This document shows, in pieces, positions 17,964-27,577 of a stretch of DNA of 64,000 bases (position 1 is the stretch's first letter; each line of letters starts with the position of its first letter). A model generated the notes under the pieces. It saw only the letters and a list, made by a program, of their open reading frames with translations, searched no databases and was not told the DNA's origin. The stretch covers positions 62,001 through 126,000 of the forward strand of contig NZ_CP033070.1 of the NCBI RefSeq assembly GCF_003669035.1. The letters are read 5' to 3'. Position numbers and translations under genes: made by a program. The stretch comes from Chryseobacterium sp. 3008163. GTDB taxonomy: Bacteria > Bacteroidota > Bacteroidia > Flavobacteriales > Weeksellaceae.

Positions 17964-18323
17964 ATGAAAACAATATTTATCGTAGAAGATGAGACAGGCA
18001 TCAGAGATGCATTACAGTTGCTCCTGTCATTCGAAAATTATGACGTAAGATCTTTCTCAACTGTGGAAGCATTCAACAACAGAGACCCATCTGTAGTTCC
18101 CGATATCTTTATTTTGGATGTTATGCTGCCGGATGGTTTAGGTACAGATTTGTGCAATCAGCTTAAAGAAGTACCTGAAACCTCAAATATCCCGGTAATG
18201 ATTATCAGCGCACACGCTAAAGCTGAGAATGTAACTCAGTCTTGCCAAGCAGATGAATTTATCCCAAAACCTTTCGATATTGATGATGTTCTTGTGAAAA
18301 TAGAAAAACTGACAACTCAATAG
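17964..18323 (+). CDS. Single-domain response regulator
   Basis: Protein of 119 residues containing just a receiver: acidic pair in VEDETG near 8-10, phospho-acceptor Asp in IFILDVMLPDGLG (near 53), S in IISAH and K in IPKPFD (near 103). It stands as a single gene with a terminator downstream and the sRNA-like unit upstream. No kinase is adjacent, so it may be served by a distant kinase. Confidence 0.92.
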   Translation: MKTIFIVEDETGIRDALQLLLSFENYDVRSFSTVEAFNNRDPSVVPDIFILDVMLPDGLGTDLCNQLKEVPETSNIPVMIISAHAKAENVTQSCQADEFIPKPFDIDDVLVKIEKLTTQ

Positions 18324-18361
18324 GTTATTATTTTTACTTTATAAATAATCTCAAAACAAAT

Positions 18362-18398
18362 AAAAGCTCCAAAATTTAATGACTTTGGAGCTTTTATT
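18362..18398 (+). terminator. Rho-independent terminator
   Basis: Twelve-base stem AAAAGCTCCAAA / TTTGGAGCTTTT with a 10-base loop, about 40 bases after the response regulator stop. Confidence 0.8.
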
Positions 18399-18534
18399 TA
18401 AATCATCCTAATTAATTTCGAGATATTAATTTTTTTATCAATCAAATTTAATAATCGTTTGTAAAACAAATTAACGACGAAAAGAATCATGATGCAATTT
18501 TAGAATCATTATTTTTGCTGAAAAATATCTGGGA

Positions 18535-19700
18535 ATGAAGAATGCCTTAAGCTGGATTTTGATTTTACTCATTGGTTTTTTCTGTTTAAATAACTGCCTG
18601 CAAACCAATGTTTACAAGGAGATATCTCATGACCAATCTTTCATTGATAAAATCAGAAAGCTCTATTCATCAGGTGACTCTTCAAAATGGCCAAAACCTA
18701 TACTTGATGAGATGGCAATACCTCATTTTTCTGATATAGGACATTTACCTAAAGTGGAATTCCCGAAAGATAATGCCTACTCGATTGATAAAGTAGTATT
18801 GGGCAAAACCCTTTTTTTTGATCCAAGATTATCAGCTTCTAATCAAATTGCCTGCGCTTCATGCCACGACCCTGAATTAGGCTGGACAGATAACAGAACC
18901 CTATCCTTTGGGCACGACCGCCAATTGGGCACCCGAAATGCAATGACCATAATGAACATAGCTTTTGCAAAATCTCTCTTTTGGGACGGCAGAGCTGAAA
19001 GCATAGAAAAGCAATCCCACATCCCTATCGAAGATTTAAGAGAAATGAATCAGCATATTGACATTGCCACAGGGAAGATTGCGAAAATAAAAGGGTATGA
19101 AGTACTTTTGAAAAAGCATTCGGGAGTAAAGAGGTTACTAAAGACAAGATAGGAAAAGCAATTGCAACTTTTGAGAGAACATTGATAAGTCCTCAAAGTA
19201 AGTTTGATCAATTTATTGATGGGCAGGCTGCTCTTTTTTCTGATGACGAGGTGATGGGGCTGCACCTTTTTCGTACCAAGGCACAATGCATGAACTGTCA
19301 CAGCTCAGGATATTTTTCGAACAATCAATTTGAAAATGACGGAACTTCTTTATTAGGTTCAAAACAGGAAGATTTAGGAAAATATTTAGTCACTAAAGAT
19401 CCGAATGATGCAGGTAAATTCAGAGTACCCACATTAAGAGAGGTGACTCGTACAGGTCCGTGGATGCACAACGGATCACTTACTTCTTTGCAAGAGGTTC
19501 TTAATTTTTACAGCAAAGGAAATTCTGAAATATCTCAGAAAAAATCAACCGTTCACGAAGGAATTACTTTAACATCGCAAAAATCTGAAATGCTGAAGTT
19601 TTTAGATTTGAACGAAAAAGAAATTACTCAATTAGAAGCTTTTTTGGGAACATTAAGTACTAAAACCCAAAGATTGACCCCGCCGGAACTTCCAAAATAA
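18535..19700 (+). pseudogene. Di-haem cytochrome c peroxidase, interrupted by one frameshift
   Basis: Reduces hydrogen peroxide with electrons from cytochrome c in the periplasm. Adding one T to the run at 19106-19109 joins two frames into 388 residues. An N-terminal hydrophobic export signal covers about 5-24. The two haem sites are CASCH (near 105) and CMNCH (near 250), each CxxCH. DPELGWTDNR and FWDGRAESIEKQ match the CCP/MauG family. The C-terminal part includes FRVPTLREVTRTGPWMHNG, with the distal-site residues of this family. The gene is monocistronic by appearance. Confidence 0.9.
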
Positions 19701-19745
19701 AATTTTCAGACTCATTGAATTTCAATGTATTTATTTAAAATTCAT

Positions 19746-19779
19746 TAAAAAAAACGGACAGTAAATTTTACCATCCGTT
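19746..19779 (-). terminator. Terminator of the outer membrane receptor gene
   Basis: On the minus strand, stem AACGGATGGTAAA / TTTACTGTCCGTT (two internal mismatches) followed by eight T residues, just after the receptor stop. It may also serve the peroxidase gene. Confidence 0.65.
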
Positions 19780-19794
19780 ATCATTTTCATTGTG

Positions 19795-21972
19795 TTATTT
19801 ACCTCCTCCACTATTTTTCTCAACATCGGTTTTTGTATTTTCTTTCACTTTTTGATTTCCAAATCTTTTCACAAAGGAAAGTGAGAAACCGTACCAGTCA
19901 GATTGGGTAGAATTTCTAAAAGTTCCGATTTGGTTAAAGCTGGTAGAATCAAAATTGGGTCTGCTGAAGATATTAACCAATTGCAAGCTAACTTCCATTT
20001 GTGTTTTAGGGAAGATTTTTGTTGCCGAAATATTATGAAAAACATTGGTTCTGTTTGCAAAGGAATTTCCGTTGTTTTGGTTTGAAACTTCTACCCATGC
20101 ACTTAGATTGATATTTTTATTAAATAAATTGGTATAAGAAACATTGGTTGATCCTGCCCAATAGCTCAGATAATCTCTAGCTTCATTAAGCCCGTTTCTT
20201 GAATTAAAATCACTGTTATCGAGATAATTCCATCCAAAGCCAAGGTTTACATTCAATTTATTTTTAAAGAATGTCTGATTCGTATTGGCATACACATAAT
20301 ATTTATGCACTTTACCGCTGAAATTGGTTTCCTGTGAAATAATTTTATCACCTTCGGTCAGATATGCCGTCCAATAATCCTGATTGGTATACATATATCT
20401 TGCAGAAAGAAAGTATTTCTTTAAGAATCCGAACTTCATGTATAATCTGTCGCTGGGATTAGGATTTAAATCTATGTTTCCACGGGTGTAAAATCCGTCA
20501 TTCGTCGGCTGCATAAACGGATTAAATTCCGAATACCATGGTCGCCAAAGATTTCTGTTATAAGTCAAGCTTAAATCATATTTGTCGGAAAAAGAATATT
20601 TAACCAAAATATTGGGCAAGAAAGCACCATAAGAGTCTTTTCTCGAAGTTCCTGCGACATCCTGACGCATTTTGTAATCGATATGCTCATATCGGATACC
20701 AAATCTGGTTTCTAATTTCTTAAAGAATGTTTTAGAGTAATTTGCATACACTGAATTGATATTATCCTCATAATGGAAAACGTCTCTTTTGCTGAGACCA
20801 TCTAACTGATTCCCAAACAAATCATTGGGTATCACATTATTATTAAAATCTATCTTACCTCCTACTTCAAGATTACCACCTTCTTTACCTAAAGGCTGTG
20901 TGTAGTCAATTTTAGCATAATAGTTTCTGTTTTCAACATCAGACAGAACTCCTATTTCATTAACAGAGGAAGGTTTTTCACTAAATATTGTATTTTTGAG
21001 GAAATAACTATTATCAGATTCTCCGTCATAATTAGCACCAAAATTAATATCTAAAATCCTATTCTTCTCTTTGTCATAATATTTATAAAAAAAGTTGGTT
21101 CCGACGTTACGATTGAGTGATGAAGAATTTTGAACCTGGTCATAAGATTGATCAAAGACACCATTCACAGTTCTTATCGCATCCGCTTCAGATGAGTTAT
21201 TTCTTTTCCCCTGATACAATTCCAGGATTACTCCCATTGTATTTTTGTCGTTCATTTCAAATTCTGACGTAGATGACAGTGAAGGATTTTTCCCTTTATA
21301 GACGCTATTTGTAGAACCATCTGTTACGATATTATTTTCATAAATAGTGTTCAGGAAAGAGTTTTTCTGCACAAAAGTGTTATCACTATAACTTCCAATA
21401 AGGGTTTGTGTAAATTTTTTCTTATGATAGTTTAAATTAAAATTGGTGTACTGAGAATTTTGAGTATTCTGTCTGTTATTAAAGGTTATACTGCCCTTCA
21501 TCCCTTCGTCATCACGCTTTTTCAAAACAATATTGACCACAGAACCTGTTGCTTCATATCTTGAAGACGGACTTGTAATTACCTCAATTTTCATAAGGTT
21601 ATCTGCAGGAATAGTCTGTAGATATTCTTTCAACTCTTTTCCGGTAAAAACAGATTTTCTGTCGTTGATGTAAACGGTTACAGATTCGCCTTCGGCTTTT
21701 AAAGCATCATTATTATCAACACTCAGCAATGGGGTCATCCGTAACACATCCCAAGTGGTGTTTCCTGCAAGAATAGAACTGTTGGCAACATTAAAAACAG
21801 TACGGTCTACTTTTGATTCTACGGTAGGTTTTTTATAGGTTAACGTAACAGCTTCAATTTCTTTCTCTTTCGACTGTACAGTATCTTTTGTTGTTTGTGC
21901 GAAAGCTAAAGTTCCCGCTAATAAAATAATTGGTGCTAATATAGTTTTCATTAAAAACTGAGTTTTTTTCAA
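19795..21972 (-). CDS. Outer membrane beta-barrel receptor (OMP_b-brl_3, TonB-dependent type)
   Basis: Protein of 725 residues. A signal peptide covers about 1-25, ending LAGTLAFAQ. A plug domain follows (about 60-150), with DVLRMTPLLSVDNNDALK and SVVNIVLKKRD. The rest is a 22-strand-like barrel with alternating aromatic residues. The N-terminal carboxypeptidase-like domain common in this family is missing. Such proteins take up iron complexes, peptides or other small ligands, or serve in envelope roles; there is no partner lipoprotein next to it, so the ligand is unknown. The C-terminus is polar (KENTKTDVEKNSGGGK) and does not end in the usual aromatic residue. Confidence 0.87.
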   Translation of the reverse strand: MKKTQFLMKTILAPIILLAGTLAFAQTTKDTVQSKEKEIEAVTLTYKKPTVESKVDRTVFNVANSSILAGNTTWDVLRMTPLLSVDNNDALKAEGESVTVYINDRKSVFTGKELKEYLQTIPADNLMKIEVITSPSSRYEATGSVVNIVLKKRDDEGMKGSITFNNRQNTQNSQYTNFNLNYHKKKFTQTLIGSYSDNTFVQKNSFLNTIYENNIVTDGSTNSVYKGKNPSLSSTSEFEMNDKNTMGVILELYQGKRNNSSEADAIRTVNGVFDQSYDQVQNSSSLNRNVGTNFFYKYYDKEKNRILDINFGANYDGESDNSYFLKNTIFSEKPSSVNEIGVLSDVENRNYYAKIDYTQPLGKEGGNLEVGGKIDFNNNVIPNDLFGNQLDGLSKRDVFHYEDNINSVYANYSKTFFKKLETRFGIRYEHIDYKMRQDVAGTSRKDSYGAFLPNILVKYSFSDKYDLSLTYNRNLWRPWYSEFNPFMQPTNDGFYTRGNIDLNPNPSDRLYMKFGFLKKYFLSARYMYTNQDYWTAYLTEGDKIISQETNFSGKVHKYYVYANTNQTFFKNKLNVNLGFGWNYLDNSDFNSRNGLNEARDYLSYWAGSTNVSYTNLFNKNINLSAWVEVSNQNNGNSFANRTNVFHNISATKIFPKTQMEVSLQLVNIFSRPNFDSTSFNQIGTFRNSTQSDWYGFSLSFVKRFGNQKVKENTKTDVEKNSGGGK

Positions 21973-22145
21973 TTATAAGACACCGTAAAGGGAAATTTTG
22001 TTACATCAGGTATGTGTTAAATTTAGTTAAGATGGTTTTATTATAGCTAACTCGCTTATACTCAATTGTAAATTATTATTTTTAAAAATATTTTTTCTCA
22101 GAATAGGATTCCGTTACAAATACGAAAACACCAGATTATCAAGAC

Positions 22146-23462
22146 CTATTCCAAAAACCAGATTTCAAAACGGCTTCCTTGCTCTAAAGGTTTATAATTT
22201 AAATAACCTTTGTGCGCTTCGATAATACTCTTGCTTAAGGTAAGCCCGATTCCCGAACCGCTTGATCTTGTAGTGAAAAAAGGAAGGAAAATTTTATCTT
22301 TTATTTCGTTAGAAACTCCTACTCCATTATCTTCTACGCTCAGAATTGTTCTTTTATTAATAATCTTGATTTCTGTTTTTATAATTTTTTCAGAGGAGTC
22401 AACAACGGCATAGATAGCATTTAAATAAAGGTTGATCAGACATCTTTCAATCATTTTTTGATCAGCATAGATGGTTTGATTTTCTAATGAATTGATGATG
22501 GTAATATGGTTTTTCTCAAACTCTGGCTTTAGAAAACTGAGTGCAGATTCTACAATACTGGTCAGAGAAATCATTTTAAAAACCGGTTTCGGAAGTTCAG
22601 CGACTTGTCGGTAATCGTCCACAAAATTCAGCAATTGTTTTGATTTTGAATTGATGATGGTTAAACTTTCCTTCATCTCCTGCTGATCCTCTTTCTCTAC
22701 AACATCTTGATTGGCAATATATTCTAAGTTTTGAATTAAGCTATTGACAGGTGTTAAAGTATTGAGAAGTTCGTGCGAAATCACCTTCATTAGATTGTTC
22801 CAGGCCAATTTTTCTTTTTGTTCAATAATCTTCTGCACAGATTCCAAACTGATGATGCAGAAACGATTTTTGACGTTCTGAACTTTCTTGGTACGAAGAG
22901 AAAAAGATTGCTTTACATTTTCATTGATCGAAATATCAAAAAACTCCTGTGAATTTTCATAATGAGTTTCGTCTATAATTTTATAAAATTCCGGCGACTT
23001 AGATTCATATAATTCCCAGGAATTATATTTCGGGATTTGCAATATTTCAAGAAAAACCGGGTTTACATAAAATACTTCCCAATGATTATTTTTCTCAGAA
23101 AGAATCATTAACCCAATTTCCAATTGATTCAAAATTTCTTCGTACAAAAGTTTATACGAAGACAGCGAGAGATGCTCTTCTTTGCTTTGATAGTAGAGTC
23201 TTACAGCATTATCAACCAAACTATTACCTTCTGCAATAGGGAAAAGAGAAAAGTCTTTTTTCTGAATAGCCAGCATTATTTTTTCACTTTTTTGAATGAA
23301 AGATAAAGCGGAGACTTGCGCCAGAATAACACATCCAATACTTATTGTGGTAAACAAACCGAAATTGATCAACTTATTTTTCGAATAAAAATCAAAGGCG
23401 AAAATTCCACTGACAATCGCCAGAAGAATAAATAAAAGCCAGATAAATTTTTGCTTGTTCAT
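22146..23462 (-). CDS. Membrane sensor histidine kinase paired with the sigma-54 regulator
   Basis: Protein of 438 residues. Two membrane helices lie near 5-24 and 31-55. A PAS-like region covers about 105-205. HisKA has the phospho-histidine in VISHELLNTLTPVNSL (near 230), and HATPase has DNGVGV and GSGIGLTLSKSI (near 400). The kinase stop lies downstream of the regulator: the two genes abut with no gap (23462/23463). It should phosphorylate the NtrC-like regulator. The likely target is the export operon starting at 26329, which carries a sigma-54-like promoter. The signal is unknown; in such systems it is often an envelope stress or toxic compound. Confidence 0.92.
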   Translation of the reverse strand: MNKQKFIWLLFILLAIVSGIFAFDFYSKNKLINFGLFTTISIGCVILAQVSALSFIQKSEKIMLAIQKKDFSLFPIAEGNSLVDNAVRLYYQSKEEHLSLSSYKLLYEEILNQLEIGLMILSEKNNHWEVFYVNPVFLEILQIPKYNSWELYESKSPEFYKIIDETHYENSQEFFDISINENVKQSFSLRTKKVQNVKNRFCIISLESVQKIIEQKEKLAWNNLMKVISHELLNTLTPVNSLIQNLEYIANQDVVEKEDQQEMKESLTIINSKSKQLLNFVDDYRQVAELPKPVFKMISLTSIVESALSFLKPEFEKNHITIINSLENQTIYADQKMIERCLINLYLNAIYAVVDSSEKIIKTEIKIINKRTILSVEDNGVGVSNEIKDKIFLPFFTTRSSGSGIGLTLSKSIIEAHKGYLNYKPLEQGSRFEIWFLE

Positions 23463-24806
23463 TTATAACTCAAATTTTTCCATTCTCCTATAAAGTGCCG
23501 CACGCGACAATCCCAAATCTTCCGCTGCGAGAGAAATATTTCCTCTATGTTTCTTCAACGCTTTTTTTATAAGAATTCCTTCCATTTCTTCGATGTTGAG
23601 ATTGATGATCGTTTTCTCTGACTCTTCATCTTGAGGCATCAGCAATTTCAGGTTTTTCTCATTAGAAAGAATCACACTTCTCTCGATACAATGGTCGAGT
23701 TCACGGATGTTTCCCGGCCATGAATAAGTTGTCAATTCGTTAATCAAAGATTCATTCAAATCTAAATCGGGTTTGTGATACTTCTGTTTGTACTTTTCAA
23801 GGAAATAATTCGCTAAAGTAGGAATATCTTCCAAACGTTCTCTCAGACTTGGTATTTGAAGCTCTACAGTATTGATTCTATAATAAAGGTCTTTTCTGAA
23901 ACGACTTTCTGCAACTGCTTTTTTAAGGTTTTCATTAGTTGCAAAAATAAATCTGACATCCAAATTTCGTTCCTTATTTTCTCCGATTCTCGTTAGTTTT
24001 CGGTTTTGAATTAAACTTAATAATTTGGTTTGAAGATGAAGCGGGAGATTACCAATTTCATCCAAAAACACCGTTCCGTTCTGCGCATTTTCAATCTTCC
24101 CTGAATAATCCTGATTGGCATCGGTAAAAGCGCCTTTTTTGTAACCAAATAATTCTGCTTCAAAAAGATTCTCAGAAAGACTTCCCAAATCGATGTGAAC
24201 AAAAGGTTGATTTTTACGTTCAGATAATTCGTGGATATGTTCTGCCAAAACATACTTACCCGTTCCGTTTTCTCCTAAAAGTAAAACATTAGCATCGGTC
24301 GGCGCAACTTTCGTGATTTGTCCCATCACTTCCTGCATTGCAAAAGACTGCGTGTCTAACTGATATTGATTGGTTTTTATGCTGACATTTTCCCACTGAT
24401 TGAGTTTTTTATTTTTTCTTGAAATATCTACTGCAAGATTCACAGAAGCGTATAATTTTTCGTTATTCCAAGGTTTCAAAATAAAATCGGAAGCACCGTT
24501 TTTCAGAGCTTCAACAGCCAATTCCACTTCGCCGTACGCAGTCATCAAAATGATTGGAAGCTGGGGTTCCAAAGTTTTGATTTCCTGCATCCAATACAAT
24601 CCGTCTTGTCCGTTTTCAAAACCTTTCCGGAAATTCATATCCAAAAGTACGGTGTCAACTTGTTGTTCAGACAAAAACTTCAGAATATTTTTCGGCTGAC
24701 TGAGACAAGTGACTTCGGTAAAAAATTTCTTGAGCCAGACTCTTGCCGAAAACAAAATATCTTCGTCATCATCAACAATTAAAATATGTGCTTCTTTTTT
24801 TCGCAT
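23463..24806 (-). CDS. Sigma-54-dependent response regulator (NtrC family)
   Basis: Protein of 447 residues. Receiver (about 5-120), with phospho-acceptor in TVLLDMNFRKG (near 56). AAA+ domain (about 148-375), with Walker A GENGTGKY (near 178), Walker B-like VFLDEIGNLP, and the sigma-54 contact loop GAFTDA in place of GAFTGA. This variant is common in Bacteroidota. The C-terminal Fis-type helix-turn-helix is NISLAAEDLGLSRAALYRRM. It binds upstream enhancers and opens sigma-54 promoters. It is the first gene of a two-gene unit with the kinase and may be co-transcribed with the metalloprotease gene 15 bases upstream. Confidence 0.94.
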   Translation of the reverse strand: MRKKEAHILIVDDDEDILFSARVWLKKFFTEVTCLSQPKNILKFLSEQQVDTVLLDMNFRKGFENGQDGLYWMQEIKTLEPQLPIILMTAYGEVELAVEALKNGASDFILKPWNNEKLYASVNLAVDISRKNKKLNQWENVSIKTNQYQLDTQSFAMQEVMGQITKVAPTDANVLLLGENGTGKYVLAEHIHELSERKNQPFVHIDLGSLSENLFEAELFGYKKGAFTDANQDYSGKIENAQNGTVFLDEIGNLPLHLQTKLLSLIQNRKLTRIGENKERNLDVRFIFATNENLKKAVAESRFRKDLYYRINTVELQIPSLRERLEDIPTLANYFLEKYKQKYHKPDLDLNESLINELTTYSWPGNIRELDHCIERSVILSNEKNLKLLMPQDEESEKTIINLNIEEMEGILIKKALKKHRGNISLAAEDLGLSRAALYRRMEKFEL

Positions 24807-24821
24807 TTCAGTAAGTATAAA

Positions 24822-26123
24822 TTATTTTGATCCTGTTTCAAATTCAAACAGATAAGGTTTAATGACAATTCCTTGTTTATTTTTAAAACCTTTTGCCCCA
24901 TCTGCTATTAAAACTTGATATTTCTTATTGGGCTCTACTTCAATTTCTAATGTTAATGTTTGATTATTATTGCTCCAGCCAATTAGTTTTTTAAATTTAT
25001 AAATTGCTGTTTCTCCTAAAGGTCCATAATCAAAGCGTCTAAAATTGGTATCCATTTCCTGCGAAAAATTAATTGAATATTGTATAATTCCCGGTTTTAT
25101 ATTTTTGCTGCCATTTTTAATTGGAGAAACTGAAAGTACTTTTGGTTGATTTCCCTCAAATTCAATTTTGTATAACTTTAATAGTTTGGGGAAATATTTT
25201 GATCTGTCAACAAAATTCATCAAATCTGACTCATTATTATAATCTAATTGAATCATCTCTTTTACTGCACTTTTTTTATCAGAAGATTGTTCGTAATACT
25301 TTTTACAGATTGCATATCCAACAAAATATCCTAGATCTCTCATTCTAAACTGATTGTCCGGCGTATTCATCAACCAATTGTAAATATTTGACGAAAACAT
25401 TTCTTTTTCAAATTCACGTTTTATTTTTTCTTCATTTTTATATCCGAATGCAATTTGAGGATTGGGCGACTTTTCATTTAAAGCAATTTCTGCTAAAAAC
25501 TCAGCAACTCCTTCCATTATCGTTTGTGACAAAAGTGTATTTCCGATCGTTTCTTTTTGTTGGGTATGGATATATTCGTGGACATTCAAAAACACCACAT
25601 CATTGATAGGATTTGTATTAAAATAGCTTCGAAGATGCGGATATCTCTCATCAAATTCTTCTGTAATGACTGATTGATCCGCTAAAGCGACTTCACTTCC
25701 TATCAACAACATACCATCTATCGTGGTTCCCCCTGTTCTTAAAATTCCGATTTCAAAATAGGTATCTACTGGTTTTAAGACAGGATAAATTGTTTTCAGT
25801 TTTTCAATTCCGTTTTGTATTTCTTTTGAAAACTGATTAGATTTTAATGTATTAGTTCGAATTGACTTCCAAAACTTAGGATATTGGCTGATGGCAAATA
25901 CGTATTCTTCAGCAGAATAATTTCTTGCTTTCATAATTCCATTTAATCCCGGAGTGGCTTTATTAATATATAAATCTTTAATTAAACTAATTTGTTTTGC
26001 CGAATCTTTTTCAATAATAACTTTGTCGTATGCTTTCCAAAAATTAATGATATCATCGAAGATTATTTTCTGTCCAAACCCCAAAACAGGCAAAGTCAGT
26101 AAAAATAGTTTTAAATATTTCAT
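24822..26123 (-). CDS. Secreted zinc metalloprotease-like protein with C-terminal Ig-like domain
   Basis: Protein of 433 residues. The signal peptide MKYLKLFLLTLPVLGFGQ ends at about 18. A zinc-binding HEYIH motif (near 192) is followed by EGVAEFLAE (near 216), the typical HExxH plus downstream Glu of the gluzincin type, similar to DUF2268/GldB-like proteins. The C-terminal 100 residues (VLSVSPIKNGSKNIKPGIIQ onward) form a bacterial Ig-like (Big_5) domain. It is transcribed divergently from the export operon across a shared control region and lies upstream of the sigma-54 regulator. I infer a link to the same envelope process; the substrate is unknown. Confidence 0.78.
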   Translation of the reverse strand: MKYLKLFLLTLPVLGFGQKIIFDDIINFWKAYDKVIIEKDSAKQISLIKDLYINKATPGLNGIMKARNYSAEEYVFAISQYPKFWKSIRTNTLKSNQFSKEIQNGIEKLKTIYPVLKPVDTYFEIGILRTGGTTIDGMLLIGSEVALADQSVITEEFDERYPHLRSYFNTNPINDVVFLNVHEYIHTQQKETIGNTLLSQTIMEGVAEFLAEIALNEKSPNPQIAFGYKNEEKIKREFEKEMFSSNIYNWLMNTPDNQFRMRDLGYFVGYAICKKYYEQSSDKKSAVKEMIQLDYNNESDLMNFVDRSKYFPKLLKLYKIEFEGNQPKVLSVSPIKNGSKNIKPGIIQYSINFSQEMDTNFRRFDYGPLGETAIYKFKKLIGWSNNNQTLTLEIEVEPNKKYQVLIADGAKGFKNKQGIVIKPYLFEFETGSK

Positions 26124-26179
26124 GTACAGTTTTTACAATAGTGTTTAGTTGCTTTCAAATTCATCATTTATAATTAAAT

Positions 26180-26216
26180 TGTCCGTTTTCGCACGAATAG
26201 TGTCCGTTAATGAACA
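26180..26216 (+). promoter_or_regulatory. Two palindromic enhancer-like sites
   Basis: Two boxes of form TGTNCG-N4-CGNACA, each with one deviation: TGTCCGTTTTCGCACG (26180-26195) and TGTCCGTTAATGAACA (26201-26216). Their starts are 21 bases apart, two helical turns, so two dimers would sit on one face. They lie 65-100 bases upstream of the sigma-54-like promoter, as expected for an NtrC-type activator such as the neighbouring one. Confidence 0.6.
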
Positions 26217-26279
26217 GTTTAAAAATATTTAAAATTATTTTCGTTCAGATTTTCAGATGCTTACAAATTTTTAAATCTC

Positions 26280-26294
26280 TGGTATTTGATTTGT
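26280..26294 (+). promoter_or_regulatory. Candidate sigma-54 promoter of the export operon
   Basis: TGGTATTTGATTTGT matches the sigma-54 pattern TGGYAYR-N4-TTGC at the GG of -24 and the TTG of -12, with the right 10-base gap; the last position is T instead of C. The start would be near 26306, 23 bases before the ATG. There is no TAnnTTTG element here. Confidence 0.55.
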
Positions 26295-26328
26295 CTAATA
26301 TATTGTAAGTAAATTAGTTATCTTAAAT

Positions 26329-27570
26329 ATGGATACGAAAATAGTAAAAAAGAAATCTAAACTAAAATTAATATTAATCATCATTGCATCTGCGTTGGCA
26401 GTTTCGGTTTTTGGATTGTATTTTTTGAATCAGAAAAAAACTTACAATGTGAAACTTGAAGACATTCAGGTAGAAGAAGTGACGAGAGGAAGATTTGAAG
26501 ACATGCTGATGGTTACAGCGCAAACACAATCTCTGAATTCATCTTTAGTTAATGTTTTGGAAGGTGGCGCTGTAAAGGAAATTTTTGCAGAGGACGGACA
26601 AATGGTAACCAAAGGCCAACCCATCGCAAGAGTTTACAATCCTAATACAGAATTTAATTACCTCAATCAGGAAACCGGAATTATGCAACAAATCAACCAG
26701 ATGAGAAGCTCACTTTTGGAACTGAAAAATCAGGAATTCAATCAGGACAAAGAGTTACTTCAATCTCAAAATGATTATAATACAGCTTTACAGTCATTCA
26801 ATCTTCAAAAAAGATTATATGATGCAGAAATCGGAAAGAAAACAGATTATGACACCAGTCTTCAAAATCTGAATTATCAGAAACAAAGAAAAATGATTGT
26901 GGAAAAAGGAGCTTCAAGTGAAAAAAATTCCAGAAATTCTCAGTTTGTAGCCATTAATAATTCTATCAATCAAATGGATAAAAGTCTGAACATCCTTCGT
27001 TCTAATAAAAATAATTTCCTGATTATGTCACCCGTTTCGGGAAGATTATCATCGTTTAATATTTCGTTGGGGCAAAATTTAACGACTGGCGAAAGCATTG
27101 GTAAAGTAGATTTGATGGGTGGTTATAAATTGATTGCAAAAGTGGATGAATATTACATCAACAAGCTTCAAAACGGAATTAAAGGAAGTTTGGAAATTAA
27201 TGTACAACAATTTGAAGTCATTATTACCAAAATTCTTCCAGAAGTGAAAGATGGGCAGTTTTCTGTGGAACTTAATTTCGTTGATGCTAAACCTGAAAAC
27301 CTAAAAATCGGGATGACGTTTGGAGTGAAGCTGAAACTCTCTGCCGATACACAAAGTATGATGATTTCGAAAGGGAATTTCTACAAAGACACCAATGGAA
27401 AATGGATTTTTGTGGTAAAAAATAATAAAGCTGCGAAGAGAAATATCAGCCTTGGGAGAGAAAACCCAATGTACTATGAAGTTGTTTCGGGACTGAAAAA
27501 AGGAGAAACCATCATTATATCAGATTACACCGAATTGAAGAAATATGAAATATTAGATATTCAAAAATAA
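26329..27570 (+). CDS. HlyD/MacA-type membrane fusion protein
   Basis: Periplasmic adaptor of 413 residues that links an inner membrane ABC exporter to an outer membrane channel. One membrane anchor (about 12-30), a biotinyl-lipoyl half (VKEIFAEDGQMVTKGQPIARV), a long coiled-coil hairpin (about 115-215, rich in Q, N and L), and the second lipoyl half (SPVSGRLSSFNISLGQNLTT) are followed by a beta-barrel domain and membrane-proximal region. It is first in an operon of six genes: adaptor, S41 peptidase, ABC ATPase, two permeases, channel. Confidence 0.92.
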   Translation: MDTKIVKKKSKLKLILIIIASALAVSVFGLYFLNQKKTYNVKLEDIQVEEVTRGRFEDMLMVTAQTQSLNSSLVNVLEGGAVKEIFAEDGQMVTKGQPIARVYNPNTEFNYLNQETGIMQQINQMRSSLLELKNQEFNQDKELLQSQNDYNTALQSFNLQKRLYDAEIGKKTDYDTSLQNLNYQKQRKMIVEKGASSEKNSRNSQFVAINNSINQMDKSLNILRSNKNNFLIMSPVSGRLSSFNISLGQNLTTGESIGKVDLMGGYKLIAKVDEYYINKLQNGIKGSLEINVQQFEVIITKILPEVKDGQFSVELNFVDAKPENLKIGMTFGVKLKLSADTQSMMISKGNFYKDTNGKWIFVVKNNKAAKRNISLGRENPMYYEVVSGLKKGETIIISDYTELKKYEILDIQK

Positions 27571-27577
27571 AAGTATT

